From the NCBI RefSeq assembly GCF_907177275.1, contig NZ_CAJSLV010000114.1, forward strand, positions 124,001 to 188,000: a stretch of DNA of 64,000 bases. Reading direction: 5' to 3'. The notes under the pieces were generated by a model. That model was not told where the DNA came from. It worked only from the letters and a program-made list of their open reading frames with translations, and made no database searches. Shown here piece after piece: positions 1 to 8,903 of the stretch (within the stretch, counting starts at the first letter, position 1; each line of letters starts with the position of its first letter). Both the position numbers and the translations under genes were made by a program. This stretch comes from Actinacidiphila cocklensis (GTDB lineage: Bacteria > Actinomycetota > Actinomycetes > Streptomycetales > Streptomycetaceae).

Positions 1-239
1 ACCAGCACCGGCCGGACGACGGCGGGGGGGGGGTACCGGAACTCCGGTGCCCACCCCCCGCCTTGCCGTTCTCCGAGCCCCCGCGGTGTCAGAGCCTGGT
101 GCGGGAGCGCCCTGCGGACACCTTCGCGGTGCGGTCAGGGCCGGCGGACACGTCGTAAGCGTGCCCGCGCGGCGAGACGTCGGAGAGGGAGCTGGTGCCC
201 GGCGGCGTCAGAGAGCCGCGGTTCGCCACCGCTGACCCT
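1..239. other. Leading non-coding stretch
   Basis: No supportable gene is seen before the promoter of the GH44 enzyme. Open frames across this stretch have the arginine/glycine/proline-rich composition typical of out-of-frame GC-rich DNA. A run of nine G bases lies near position 25. It may hold the 3' flank of a gene outside the window. Confidence 0.4.
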
Positions 240-259
240 CCGTTCACTGTGCACACGTG

Positions 260-288
260 TTGACACTCCGGTCCCTCGCGCTCACACT
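260..288 (+). promoter_or_regulatory. Candidate promoter of the GH44 gene
   Basis: A consensus -35 TTGACA lies at 260-265. Seventeen bases downstream is CACACT at 283-288, a weak but actinomycete-like -10. Transcription would start near 295, inside the CebR-type operator that follows, giving a leader of about 145 nt before the ATG at 440. Confidence 0.5.
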
Positions 289-294
289 CGCGCA

Positions 295-308
295 TGGGAG
301 CGCTCCCA
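295..308. promoter_or_regulatory. CebR-type operator (cellulose-utilisation repressor box)
   Basis: The 14-bp perfect palindrome TGGGAGCGCTCCCA matches the established CebR box of Streptomyces. CebR is the LacI-family repressor released by cello-oligosaccharides. The site sits at the expected transcription start of the GH44 glycosidase, which fits repression by steric block. No cebR gene is in the window, so control would be in trans. Confidence 0.88.
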
Positions 309-439
309 TAGCTGGATGAGACCGTTCCGTCCCCCCACGAAAGGCCGCTGCGTAGTCGGCTGCCGGTGCCGGATCGCGCGCCTTGCGGGCGCGGCGGCCG
401 GCGGCGCCGCCCGCGCCGCCGGCCGTTGAGAAGGAGACC

Positions 440-2824
440 ATGCGTACGACACACAAGGCCGCCGCCCTGGCGGCGTTCGCGGTGCTGCTGGCCGGCGCAG
501 GTCCTGCGCAGGCCGCCGGCGCGGGACCCGGGCGGGCGGTGGGCGCCGCGGCGGCCACCGCGGGCCCGGCGATCACCGTCGACGCCACCGCCGGGCGGCA
601 CGCCATCGCCCCCGAGATCTACGGCATGAACTTCGCCGACGAGGACCTGGCCGCGGACCTGCGGCTGCCGGTGCGCCGCTGGGGCGGCAACGCGACCACG
701 CGCTACAACTACAAGCTCGACGCCTACAACGCGGGCTCCGACTGGTACTTCGAGGACCTGCACTACGGCAACGACCCAGCCGCCCTGCCGGCCGGCTCCG
801 AGGCCGACAGGTTCGTCGAGCAGAACGGCAGGACCGGCAGCGGCACCGTCATGACCGTCCCGATGATCGGCTGGACGGCGGCCGGCCGTGACGACGGCTG
901 CGGGTTCAGCGTCGCCGAGTACGGCGCCCAGCAGGACACCGACGCGCAGTGGCGCCCGGACTGCGGCAACGGCAAGAAGGCCGACGGCACCGCCGTCACC
1001 GGCAACGACCCCGCAGAGACGAGCACGGCCGCCGGCCCGGACTTCGTCAAGGGCTGGGTGCAGTACCTCGACAGCACCTACGGCACCGCGGACGGCGGCG
1101 GGGTGCGCTACTACGACCTGGACAACGAACCGGACCTGTGGCACAGCACGCACCGCGACGTGCACCCGGCCGGGGCGGGCTACGACGAGCTGCGCGACAG
1201 CACCTACGCCACCGCCGCCGCCGTCAAGGACGCCGACCCCGCCGCGCAGACCCTCGGCCCGGTCGGCTGGGGCTTCAACTCGCTGATCTACTCGGGCCTG
1301 GACCAGGAAGTGTGCAGCGAGCAGGGCGGCAGCTGCTGGTCGAACCCGCCGGACCGCGCCGCGCACGGCGGCGTGCAGTTCGCCCCGTGGTACCTGCAGC
1401 AGATGAAGGCGTACGAGCAGTCGCACGGCCGCCGCATCCTGGACTACTTCGACGAGCACATCTACCCGCAGCAGTCGGGCGTGTTCGGCAGCGCGGACGA
1501 CGCGGCGACGCAGGCCCTGCGGCTGCGCTCCACCCGGCAGCTGTGGGACCCCTCCTACGTCGACGAGAGCTGGATCAACCAGCCGATCCAGTTCATCCCC
1601 CGCATGCGGTCGCTGGTCGACCAGAACTACCCGGGCACCGAACTGGCGATCACGGAGTACAACTGGGGCGCCCTCGACCACGTCGACGGCGCGCTGGCCG
1701 AGGCCGACGTGCTGGGTATCTTCGGCCGCGAGGGCCTGGGCCTCGCCACCCTGTGGTCACCGCCCAAGGCGACCGACCCCGGGGCGTACGCCTTCCGGAT
1801 GTACCGGAACTACGACGGCAACGGCGGCAGCTTCGGCGACACCGCGGTCGGCGCGGCCAGCGCCGACCAGGACCAGCTGTCGGTCTACGCGGCCGAACGC
1901 AGCACCGACCACGCCACCACGGTCGTCGTCATCAACAAGACCACCGGCGACCTGACCGCGCCGGTGTCCGTGACCGGCGGCACCGGGCTGCCGGCCACCG
2001 CACAGGTCTACCGCTACGGCCAGGCGGACCCCACCGCGATCCAGCACCCGGCCGACCAGCCGCTGAACGGCGGCTCCTTCACCGCCACCTTCCCCGCGTA
2101 CTCCATCACCGAATACGTCATCCCCGCCGGCTCGTCCCAGGCCACCGCGCCCTCGGCGCCCGGCACCCCGGCGGCCTCCGCCACCGGCAGCGACCGCGTC
2201 ACGCTGACCTGGGCCGCCGCCACGCCCGGAAGCGCACCGCTGGCCGGCTACCGCGTCTACGCCGGCGACCCCGGCACGACGGCGCCGCTGGCGACGGTCA
2301 CCGCCCCGGCCACCACCGCCACGGTCACCGGCCTGGCCCCGGCCACCACGTACGCCTTCCGGGTCGTGGCCACCGACACCACCGGCCGCAGCTCCCCGCC
2401 CTCCGAGCCGGTGCAGGTCACCACCGGCCAGGCCCCCGCGACCGGTTGCACCGTCGCCTACCAGGTCGGCAGCGACTGGGGGAGCGGCTTCACCGCGAAC
2501 CTGACGATCACGAACCGGGCGGCGCCCGTCAACGGCTGGAACCTCCAGTTCGCCTTCGCCGGCGACCAGAAGGTCACCCAGGGCTGGAGCGGGACCTGGT
2601 CGCAGTCCGGAGCCGCGGTCACTGTCAAGGACGCCGGCTGGAACGCGTCCCTGCCCACCGGTGCCTCCACCACGATCGGCTTCAACGGCGCCTACACCGG
2701 CGCCAACACCGCACCCGCCGGCTTCACGCTCAACGGCACGCACTGCACATCCGCGGGCGCCGCGGCGGCACCGGCCGTCGCCGCGGCCGTCGGCCACGCA
2801 CCCCCGCAGACCGTACGCCGCTGA
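440..2824 (+). CDS. Secreted glycoside hydrolase family 44 (endoglucanase/xyloglucanase) with Fn3 and CBM2
   Basis: A 794-aa extracellular beta-glucan hydrolase. The ATG at 440 follows AAGGAG and opens a Sec signal peptide (about residues 1-27, hydrophobic core ALAAFAVLLAGAG). The GH44 catalytic domain (about 45-560) has the acid/base Glu in NEPD (E230) and the likely nucleophile in ITEYNWG (E406). A fibronectin-III module follows at about 575-665. A C-terminal cellulose-binding CBM2 (about 675-780) has its usual terminal Cys pair and the exposed Trp of VNGWN. GH44 enzymes cleave beta-1,4 bonds in cellulose derivatives and xyloglucan. The CebR box upstream ties it to cellulose-responsive control. 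It is monocistronic and ends before a strong terminator. Confidence 0.93.
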   Translation: MRTTHKAAALAAFAVLLAGAGPAQAAGAGPGRAVGAAAATAGPAITVDATAGRHAIAPEIYGMNFADEDLAADLRLPVRRWGGNATTRYNYKLDAYNAGSDWYFEDLHYGNDPAALPAGSEADRFVEQNGRTGSGTVMTVPMIGWTAAGRDDGCGFSVAEYGAQQDTDAQWRPDCGNGKKADGTAVTGNDPAETSTAAGPDFVKGWVQYLDSTYGTADGGGVRYYDLDNEPDLWHSTHRDVHPAGAGYDELRDSTYATAAAVKDADPAAQTLGPVGWGFNSLIYSGLDQEVCSEQGGSCWSNPPDRAAHGGVQFAPWYLQQMKAYEQSHGRRILDYFDEHIYPQQSGVFGSADDAATQALRLRSTRQLWDPSYVDESWINQPIQFIPRMRSLVDQNYPGTELAITEYNWGALDHVDGALAEADVLGIFGREGLGLATLWSPPKATDPGAYAFRMYRNYDGNGGSFGDTAVGAASADQDQLSVYAAERSTDHATTVVVINKTTGDLTAPVSVTGGTGLPATAQVYRYGQADPTAIQHPADQPLNGGSFTATFPAYSITEYVIPAGSSQATAPSAPGTPAASATGSDRVTLTWAAATPGSAPLAGYRVYAGDPGTTAPLATVTAPATTATVTGLAPATTYAFRVVATDTTGRSSPPSEPVQVTTGQAPATGCTVAYQVGSDWGSGFTANLTITNRAAPVNGWNLQFAFAGDQKVTQGWSGTWSQSGAAVTVKDAGWNASLPTGASTTIGFNGAYTGANTAPAGFTLNGTHCTSAGAAAAPAVAAAVGHAPPQTVRR

Positions 2825-2927
2825 CACCCGACCCACCGCGCCCGCGGGCGGCCGACCCCTGTTCCGGGCCGGCCGTGCGCGGGCGAATTCATGCGCGGCG
2901 TTCTCGGCCGGCGTCCCGGTCGCGGCG

Positions 2928-3044
2928 GTGACCTCGCTGGTCGACAACCTCGCCGTGATGTCGGTGCCGTCGTGGGTCGTCCGCGACCTGGCCGCGCTCG
3001 ACGACCTGCTCGACGACCTGCTCGACGGGCTGCTCGACGGTTGA
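2928..3044 (+). pseudogene. Possible gene remnant with tandem LDDLLDG-type repeat
   Basis: One frame continues from about 2900 to a TGA at 3042. It reads as protein-like sequence (LVDNLAVMSVPSWVVRDL) and ends in a leucine/aspartate tandem repeat. That repeat is encoded by a 12-bp DNA unit (CTCGACGACCTG) repeated about three times. The only in-frame start is a GTG at 2928 without a Shine-Dalgarno site, giving 38 residues. It may be the C-terminal stump of a lost secreted or surface protein, or chance low-complexity coding. Function unknown. Confidence 0.25.
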
Positions 3045-3086
3045 CCCGGCCCGGCCCGGTCCGCCCGAGCGGACCGGGGCCGGGTC
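3043..3086. terminator. Bidirectional terminator between convergent genes
   Basis: A long GC-rich inverted repeat has arms beginning GACCCGG and closing CCGGGTC, with a CCGA-type loop and a small bulge. It lies between the plus-strand GH44 unit and the minus-strand oxidoreductase, whose stop is at 3092. Confidence 0.7.
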
Positions 3087-3091
3087 GTGCC

Positions 3092-4048
3092 TCAGGCGGG
3101 AATCAGGACCGTCTTGCCCGGCAGCCGCCCGGCGGCGGCCAGCGCGTGGACGGCGGCCAGGTCCGCCAGCGGCCGCCGCTCGGCCACGTCGATCCGCAGG
3201 GTCCCGGCGTCCACGCGGCCGACCAGCTCGCTGAGCTGGGCGGCGTCGCTGCGGGTGAAGACCCGCACGGCCCGCACTCCGCGGCCGACGTCCTGCGGAC
3301 CTGGCGTGGTGAGGCTGACGAAGGCGCCGCCGTCGGCGACCAGGTCCGCCAGCTGCGCGAGCTCCTGCGGCCCTGCGGTCGCCAGGTCGGGGCCGGCGGG
3401 CGCCAGGTGCAGCACCGCGTCGAACCGCTGCCCGGCGAGCGCCTGTGGGACGGGGGCCGCGGTGTGGTCGACGATCCGGTCGGCGCCGTAGGAGCGGACC
3501 CGGTCGTGGCTGCGCGGGCCGGCGCTCGCGGTCACGGTGATACCGGCCTGCTTGGCCAGCTGGACGGCGTAGCCGCCGACCGCGCCGCCCCCGCCGTCGA
3601 CGAGGACGCTCTGCCCGGCCTTCAGCCCCGCGTGCTCGAACAGCGCCTGCCAGGCCGCCAGCCCGACCGAGGGGAGCGCGGCGGCGTCGGCGAGCTGCAC
3701 CCTGCGGGGGGCCGCGGCCAGCACCTCGGCGGGCGCGGCGACGTACTCGGCGGCGCCGCCGGCCGTGAGCGGCGGCAGGAACGCCACCGCCGCGTCACCG
3801 GCACTCCAGCCGTGCACACCTTCGCCGACCTCCTCGACGACGCCCGCCACGTCGTAGTTCGGCACGTGGGGGAGCGACACAGGGAACGGTTCCCGCAGCA
3901 GGCCGCCGCGGATCGCGGCGTCCAGGGCGTTGAACGCGGTGCCGGCGACCCGCAGCACCACCTGCCCGGGACCGGCCACCGGACGGTCGGTGTCCTCGTG
4001 GACCAGGACGTCGCTGTCGCCGTAGGAGTGGTAACGCACTGTCTTCAT
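3092..4048 (-). CDS. NADP-dependent zinc-free alcohol dehydrogenase/quinone oxidoreductase (MDR family)
   Basis: A 318-aa cytosolic medium-chain reductase. The ATG at 4048 follows GGAGAG. The N-terminal GroES-like fold (MKTVRYHSYGDSDVLVHED) is followed by a Rossmann fold with a glycine-rich motif (DGGGGAVGGYAVQLAKQ) and the family pattern of an NADPH-dependent quinone/enone reductase. The structural and catalytic zinc ligands of true alcohol dehydrogenases are absent. It is divergent from a MarR regulator with dyad operators between, a typical arrangement for redox or electrophile response. The substrate cannot be deduced; a quinone or alpha,beta-unsaturated carbonyl is the usual one. Confidence 0.88.
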   Translation of the reverse strand: MKTVRYHSYGDSDVLVHEDTDRPVAGPGQVVLRVAGTAFNALDAAIRGGLLREPFPVSLPHVPNYDVAGVVEEVGEGVHGWSAGDAAVAFLPPLTAGGAAEYVAAPAEVLAAAPRRVQLADAAALPSVGLAAWQALFEHAGLKAGQSVLVDGGGGAVGGYAVQLAKQAGITVTASAGPRSHDRVRSYGADRIVDHTAAPVPQALAGQRFDAVLHLAPAGPDLATAGPQELAQLADLVADGGAFVSLTTPGPQDVGRGVRAVRVFTRSDAAQLSELVGRVDAGTLRIDVAERRPLADLAAVHALAAAGRLPGKTVLIPA

Positions 4049-4063
4049 GAGTAATCTCTCCGT

Positions 4064-4164
4064 CAGTTGCTGCGAATTTGAAGCACATGGAGAAGAGTAG
4101 CCCGCTTCGAGTTCGAAGCAACGCGATCGGCGGGTGAGGAGCCTCACACTGCTGCGAATTCGCA
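4064..4164. promoter_or_regulatory. Divergent promoter region with MarR-type dyads
   Basis: Three related elements lie between the divergent oxidoreductase and MarR genes. They are TGCTGCGAATTTGAAGC near 4069, an imperfect 16-bp dyad GCTTCGAGTTCGAAGC (4104-4119), and a perfect 12-bp palindrome TGCGAATTCGCA (4153-4164) just 18 bp before the MarR start. The TGCGAA/TTCGAAGC halves recur, so the MarR protein probably binds here and controls both genes. Confidence 0.6.
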
Positions 4165-4181
4165 CCAGGTAGCGTGAGGGG

Positions 4182-4712
4182 ATGACCGACAGCCAGCCCC
4201 CCGCCGGTGCGGGAGCGGAAAGCGTGCCGCCGCTCGACCCGGCCCAGCTGGGCACCTACTTCGTCCTCATGGAAGCGGTCAGCCTGCTGCAACACCAGGT
4301 CGAGCAGCAGCTGCGCGCCGAGGGCGGCATCAGCTACGTGCAGTTCCAGCTGCTGGCCCGGCTCGCCCACGGCGACGGCCCGCTGACCATGACCGGACTG
4401 GCCGACGGCGTCGTCTACAGCCGCAGCGGCCTGACCTACCAGGCCGGGCTCCTGGAGAAGTCCGGCCTGATCACCCGCGACCCCAGCCCCGACGACGACC
4501 GCGCCACCCTCGTCTCGGTCACCGACGACGGCCGGGCGCTCGTCGACCGCGTCCTGCCCGGTCACGTCCAGGTCGTCCGCAGCCTGCTCTTCGACCCCCT
4601 CGCCGGTGACGACGTGCGCCACCTCGGCGACGTCATGACCCGCGTGCGCGACCACATGCGCGCCCAGCCGCCCCGCTCGGCCGCCTCGCGCAGGCGGCGC
4701 CCCGCGCCATGA
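4182..4712 (+). CDS. MarR family transcriptional regulator
   Basis: A 176-aa winged-helix regulator. The MarR core covers about residues 25-160, with the recognition helix region near GVVYSRSGLTYQAGLLEKSGLI followed by the conserved wing sequence RDPSPDDDRATLVSVTDDGR. The ATG at 4182 follows a GTGAGGGG site. It is divergent from the NADP-dependent oxidoreductase and most likely represses it and itself through the dyads between them, releasing on binding a small phenolic or oxidant ligand. The ligand is not identifiable from sequence. Confidence 0.9.
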   Translation: MTDSQPPAGAGAESVPPLDPAQLGTYFVLMEAVSLLQHQVEQQLRAEGGISYVQFQLLARLAHGDGPLTMTGLADGVVYSRSGLTYQAGLLEKSGLITRDPSPDDDRATLVSVTDDGRALVDRVLPGHVQVVRSLLFDPLAGDDVRHLGDVMTRVRDHMRAQPPRSAASRRRRPAP

Positions 4713-4906
4713 CCCCCGGCGGGCCGGGCTGACGGGCCACCAGGTGCGGATCGCGGACGCTTCCGGCCCGCCCCCGCCCACGGCTGCGATGCGGTGAACA
4801 TCACCCCCTGCTTATGCTTGTGGGGGAGGGAGCCTCTTGGGCCGGCGCGCTGTGCCGGCTCGGCAACCTGCCCCTGGCCTGTCGGGGCAGCGGGGAAGGC
4901 GATGCG

Positions 4907-7831
4907 ATGGTTTCCCGACGCTCAGTGCCCGCAGAACCGGCCGTTGACGGGATGCGTCTGCAGTGGCTGGACAGTCTCGATCCGGCCGCCGACGTCTCCG
5001 ACGTGCTGGCGATGGCCCTGCCGCAGGCGGCGGCCGGCCTCGCGGCGCTCGGCAGCATGGTGCACCTGTCCGGCCGCGACGACCGGACGCTGCGTCTGGC
5101 ATCGGCCAGCTCGCTGCCCACCGCGCTCGCGCAGGCCTGGGAACTGCTGGACATCGACGGCGGGACCGCCCTGGCGCCGGTGCGGGCCGTGCTGGCCAAC
5201 GACGTCGCGTGGTCGACCGCGCAGCCTCCCTCGCTGGCGCCCGGGCCGCAGCCGGGCGTGCTGTCCGCCCCCGTCACCGTCGGCGGCGCACCGGTCGGCG
5301 CCCTGTCGGTCCTGGCGGCACACGAGCCGCCCGCGGACCGCAAGCTCTTCCTGCGGACCCTGGCCGCGGCGATCGGCGTGCGGCTGGCGGCGGCACGGCA
5401 GCAGCGCGACGGCACCGCCCCGTGGTGGCAGGTGCCGCTCGACCGGCGCGTGATGCGCCGGGTCCGGGTCGGGACGTGGAGCTGGGACCTGGCGAGCGGC
5501 CGGCTCGACTTCGACGAGCCGGCCGAGGACCTCGTGCACCTGGCGGGCCTCGACCTGCGGTCCTGGGACCGGCAGATCGACTCGTGGATGGCGCGCGTCC
5601 ATCCCGACGACCGCCCCGGGGTCGACGAGGCGATCGCGCAGTCGATGCGCGAGGGCTCGGCCTACGCGGTCGAATACCGCGTAGTCGACCGAGAAGGCCG
5701 CGCGGCGTGGCTGGAATTCCGCGGCGCCTTCGAGTACGACGCCGCCGGGCAGCCGGTCCGGATGGTCGGCACGGCATGGAACACCACCCCCCGGCGGACC
5801 CGCGAGGCATGGCTGGTCGGACTGCTGGAGTGGTACCCGCGGCCGCTCTACGTCCTCGCCGGCGACGGCGCGGTGGAGTGGGTCAACCGCGCAGGCCGGG
5901 CCTGGGCGGAGGAACACGGTTCGCAGGGGACCGACTGCGCACTGTGGGAGTCCGTGCCGGCCTTGCGCGAGCAGGGCGTGCAGGACCTGGTCGCCCGGGC
6001 ACGGGCCGCCCCCGGCACCGCGACCACGCTCACGGTCAGCACGCCGGGACGCGACTCGGGCGCGGCCGCGTACACCGAGCTGACCGCGGTCGGAATCGGC
6101 GACTACGTGTCGATAACCCTCGCCGACGTGACGGCGAGGACGCTGGCGGACCACCGGTCCGCTGCCATGTCGGAACTGGCCGAGGCGCTGATCCGCGCCC
6201 TCACGATGCGCGACGTGGTCGAAGTGGTCGTCCGCCACATGCTGCCCATGGTCGGCGCCACCGGGCTGGTCGCACACGATCTGACCGGCCCGCGGCCGAA
6301 GCTGATCGACGCGGTGGGGTACGCCCCGGCCTTCCTGGAAGCGCTGGCGGACCAGGGCTGGCCGCAACGGCTGGCGTCCTCGGAACTGTCCGGCGCGCAA
6401 CTGCTGTTCATCACCTCCCCGGCGGAGTTCCGCCGCCGCTGGCCGCGGGTCGTGCCCGTGGCGGACCAGGGCCGCAACCAGGCGTGGGCGGTGCTGCCGC
6501 TGATCGCCGGCGGACGGCACCTGGGCTCGTGCGTCATCAGCTGGCCCGCACAGCGCACCTTCGACGCGGACGACCGAGCGTTCCTGAGCACCGTCGGGGT
6601 GGTGCTGTCGAAGGCCATGGGCAACGCGGCGGCGTACGAGGAGGCCCAGGAGCGCGCCGAGCGGCTGCAGAAGGAACTGCTGCCGGGCGAACTGCCCGAC
6701 CTGGTCGCGGTGCAGACCGCGGCCCGCTGGCGTGCCGCCGCAGGCCAGGACGTCGGCGGCGACTGGTACGACACGGTGCCGCTGCCCGGCGGGCGCACCC
6801 TGGCCGTCGCAGGCGACGTCGCCGGCCACGGCCTGGAGCAGGCCATCACGATGGGCATCATCCGGCACGCCGTGCTCACCATCGCCTCGCTCGACCTGCC
6901 GCTCGACGAGCTGCTCGCCCGCGTCGGGGACGTCGCGGTCCGCCTCGCGGGGCCCCTGCCGGACCAGACGGTGTACGCCACCTGCGTCATGGTCGTGTAC
7001 GACGCCACGACCGGGGTGTGCGAGGTGGCCAGCGCGGGCCACCTCGCACCGGTCGTCCACCGGCCCGGCAGGCAGCCGGCCGTCCTCGATGTGGCCGCCG
7101 GGCCGCCGCTGGGACTCGCGCAGGTCATCGACCCCCTCCCGGTCGAGGTCACCACCACGGTCCTGGAACCGGGCAGCACCCTGCTGCTCTACACCAACGG
7201 GACGCTCGGCTCCTCGTCCCCCGACCCCGCGCCCCTGGTCGAGGCCCTCGCCCGGCGCACCGCCGCGGCGCCCGCGCCGGCCGACCCCGACCGGCGCGCG
7301 CGCTGGCTGACGGAGCTGTGCGGGACCATCACCCACGACCTGCCGCCCGACCCCGACCACCAGGACGACTCCGCGCTGCTGCTGCTGAACACCGGCCGGG
7401 TACCGCCCGAGGACGTCATGGTGGCCGACCTGCCGCTGGAGCCGCGGTCCGCTGCCCGCGCCCGGGACCTGACCGCCATTCAGCTCGGCCGCTGGGGCCT
7501 GGCCGAGCTGACCGACAGCGCCGCCCTCATCGTCAGCGAACTGGCCGGCAACGTCATCCGCCACACCGGGCGCGGCCTGGACGGGGCGGACATGATCCGG
7601 CTGCGGCTGCTGCACCTCGACGGCGGCGTGGTCACCGAGGTCTACGACGGCACCGAGTCCGCCCCCCGGGTCCGCCACCCCAGCCTGGACGACGAGTTCG
7701 GGCGCGGCCTCCAGATCGTCGCCGTCGCCTCCCGCAGCCGCTGGGGAGCCCGGTACGTCCCCGGCGGGAAGTGCATCTGGGCGCAACTCGACCCGGACAG
7801 CGACGAGATGCCGCACGCCTCGGCCGTATGA
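4907..7831 (+). CDS. PAS/GAF sensor SpoIIE-type serine phosphatase with HATPase domain
   Basis: A 974-aa cytosolic signalling protein. The ATG at 4907 (MVSRRS) has GGGGAAGG eight bases upstream; an in-frame ATG at 4814 lacks this. An N-terminal GAF-like region (about 1-170) is followed by a PAS_3 fold (about 185-300, VGTWSWDLASG to VGTAWNTT), a second PAS-like segment (about 305-400) and a GAF domain (about 415-570). Next are a PP2C/SpoIIE phosphatase (about 585-830, metal motifs GGDWYD, GDVAGHG and QDDSALL intact) and a C-terminal histidine-kinase-like ATPase of the RsbW type (about 840-960). Such proteins dephosphorylate anti-sigma antagonists and often bind them in the same chain, controlling stress sigma factors. 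The input signal is unknown. Confidence 0.9.
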   Translation: MVSRRSVPAEPAVDGMRLQWLDSLDPAADVSDVLAMALPQAAAGLAALGSMVHLSGRDDRTLRLASASSLPTALAQAWELLDIDGGTALAPVRAVLANDVAWSTAQPPSLAPGPQPGVLSAPVTVGGAPVGALSVLAAHEPPADRKLFLRTLAAAIGVRLAAARQQRDGTAPWWQVPLDRRVMRRVRVGTWSWDLASGRLDFDEPAEDLVHLAGLDLRSWDRQIDSWMARVHPDDRPGVDEAIAQSMREGSAYAVEYRVVDREGRAAWLEFRGAFEYDAAGQPVRMVGTAWNTTPRRTREAWLVGLLEWYPRPLYVLAGDGAVEWVNRAGRAWAEEHGSQGTDCALWESVPALREQGVQDLVARARAAPGTATTLTVSTPGRDSGAAAYTELTAVGIGDYVSITLADVTARTLADHRSAAMSELAEALIRALTMRDVVEVVVRHMLPMVGATGLVAHDLTGPRPKLIDAVGYAPAFLEALADQGWPQRLASSELSGAQLLFITSPAEFRRRWPRVVPVADQGRNQAWAVLPLIAGGRHLGSCVISWPAQRTFDADDRAFLSTVGVVLSKAMGNAAAYEEAQERAERLQKELLPGELPDLVAVQTAARWRAAAGQDVGGDWYDTVPLPGGRTLAVAGDVAGHGLEQAITMGIIRHAVLTIASLDLPLDELLARVGDVAVRLAGPLPDQTVYATCVMVVYDATTGVCEVASAGHLAPVVHRPGRQPAVLDVAAGPPLGLAQVIDPLPVEVTTTVLEPGSTLLLYTNGTLGSSSPDPAPLVEALARRTAAAPAPADPDRRARWLTELCGTITHDLPPDPDHQDDSALLLLNTGRVPPEDVMVADLPLEPRSAARARDLTAIQLGRWGLAELTDSAALIVSELAGNVIRHTGRGLDGADMIRLRLLHLDGGVVTEVYDGTESAPRVRHPSLDDEFGRGLQIVAVASRSRWGARYVPGGKCIWAQLDPDSDEMPHASAV

Positions 7832-7945
7832 GCCCGCGCGTCCTGTGATGTGACCCGACCGCCCGGCCACCCGACGCCTTCCCGGGGAACCCGCGCCGCC
7901 GCGTCGCCGTCTCAGTGGTCGGTACACCGTCTGAAGGGAACGTGA

Positions 7946-8530
7946 ATGAGTATCTGGGTGGGGAAGCGGCGCGGGTGGCAGTGGGGGGCCGCGGGGGTCG
8001 CCCTGGCAACGGCAGGAGCGGTCGGCCTGATCCTGCACGGGCAGGCGCAGCCGGCACCGCCGCACGTCGACGCCGCGCTCGACCGTACGGTCCTCCCCGT
8101 GGTGGACCATTACGTGCTGACGGCCCCGCAGGGTCCGCTCGGAGGCGAGATGCCCGCCGCGGGGAACGGGTCCGCGCCGCGCGGGTTCTGCACCGAGCGG
8201 GTCGTCGAGATCCGTCCCGCCGGAGCAGCCCTGCGGGTGGGCCTGGTGGCCTGGTGCGGGCACTTCGTCCGTGACGGCCCCCGGGCGACCCCGCTGGACG
8301 GCGTGGTGACGGCCGGTGAGCTGACCGTCTCACCGGCCTCGGCCCCGGCCCGGGTGACCGCGGCGTCCTGGGAGCCCGACGACCGGTTCTCCACCTGGGC
8401 ACCGGCCCATTTCTCCGCCGGCGGCGCCGCCGAGGCCCAACGGCTCCTCGGCGACAGCGCGGCGAACCTCACCGACCCTGCGGACAAGGCACGCGCCGCC
8501 TTCGGCCTGAGCGCACCCGGCGCCGGCTGA
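7946..8530 (+). CDS. Membrane-anchored hypothetical protein
   Basis: A 194-aa protein with an N-terminal signal anchor (about residues 10-32, WGAAGVALATAGAVGLILHG) and an exported domain with two cysteines about 30 residues apart (GFCTERV and AWCGHF). The ATG at 7946 follows GAAGGGAA. No family is recognised. Its TGA is followed in the same frame by a second open stretch (8531-8899), so the two may be one damaged gene or a coupled pair. Confidence 0.7.
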   Translation: MSIWVGKRRGWQWGAAGVALATAGAVGLILHGQAQPAPPHVDAALDRTVLPVVDHYVLTAPQGPLGGEMPAAGNGSAPRGFCTERVVEIRPAGAALRVGLVAWCGHFVRDGPRATPLDGVVTAGELTVSPASAPARVTAASWEPDDRFSTWAPAHFSAGGAAEAQRLLGDSAANLTDPADKARAAFGLSAPGAG

Positions 8531-8899
8531 AGGCGGACCAGGTTCACCGACTTCAACGACCTCGAACACGAACTCGGCCTGTACGGCACCGACGGGCAGG
8601 CCACCGCGACCGGCCGGGCGCTGGCCGAGGCGGTCGCGGACGCGCGGCGGGACGCGGTGAGTCCCGCGCCGCGCCGCCTGGCGCTGCGGCTGCCCGAGCC
8701 CGCCGCCGGCGATCCGCGGGAGCAGTACGCCCCGGGGGGCGCGGTCTTCGACGCCTGGATGGCGCTGGCGGGCGCCGGCCTGCGGCCCGCGCTGGTCCGC
8801 CCCGCGGACCTCGCGGACGGGACCGCGGCCCGCCGGGGGATCACGCAGACGCTCACCGTCGAGGACGTCGCCCTCCGGCTGGCGGGGGAGGGCATCTGA
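8531..8899 (+). pseudogene. Start-less open frame following 7946-8530; probable 5'-frameshifted gene
   Basis: The frame after the upstream TGA reads as credible soluble protein for 122 codons (TRFTDFNDLEHELGLYGTDG to VEDVALRLAGEGI). The only conventional in-frame start is a GTG at 8657, deep inside that sequence. A CTG at 8527 overlaps the upstream stop in the other frame (CTG AAG GCG GAC). It would join the conserved-looking DRFTDFND by removal of one base near 8539. This suggests a coupled downstream gene whose start was disconnected by a one-base insertion, or use of an unusual start. Family unknown. Confidence 0.5.
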
Positions 8900-8903
8900 G
8901 GGG

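Noticed and set aside
89-1681. A 530-codon open frame opposite the GH44 gene
   Set aside because: It is rich in Val/Arg/Gly without recognisable domains, as expected for the antisense of a GC-rich gene; the plus strand has a complete GH44 protein with signal peptide.
4922-8263. A 1113-codon minus-strand frame
   Set aside because: It is antisense to the PAS-SpoIIE protein and its composition (Gln/Arg/Gly/Pro repeats) is that of a shadow frame.
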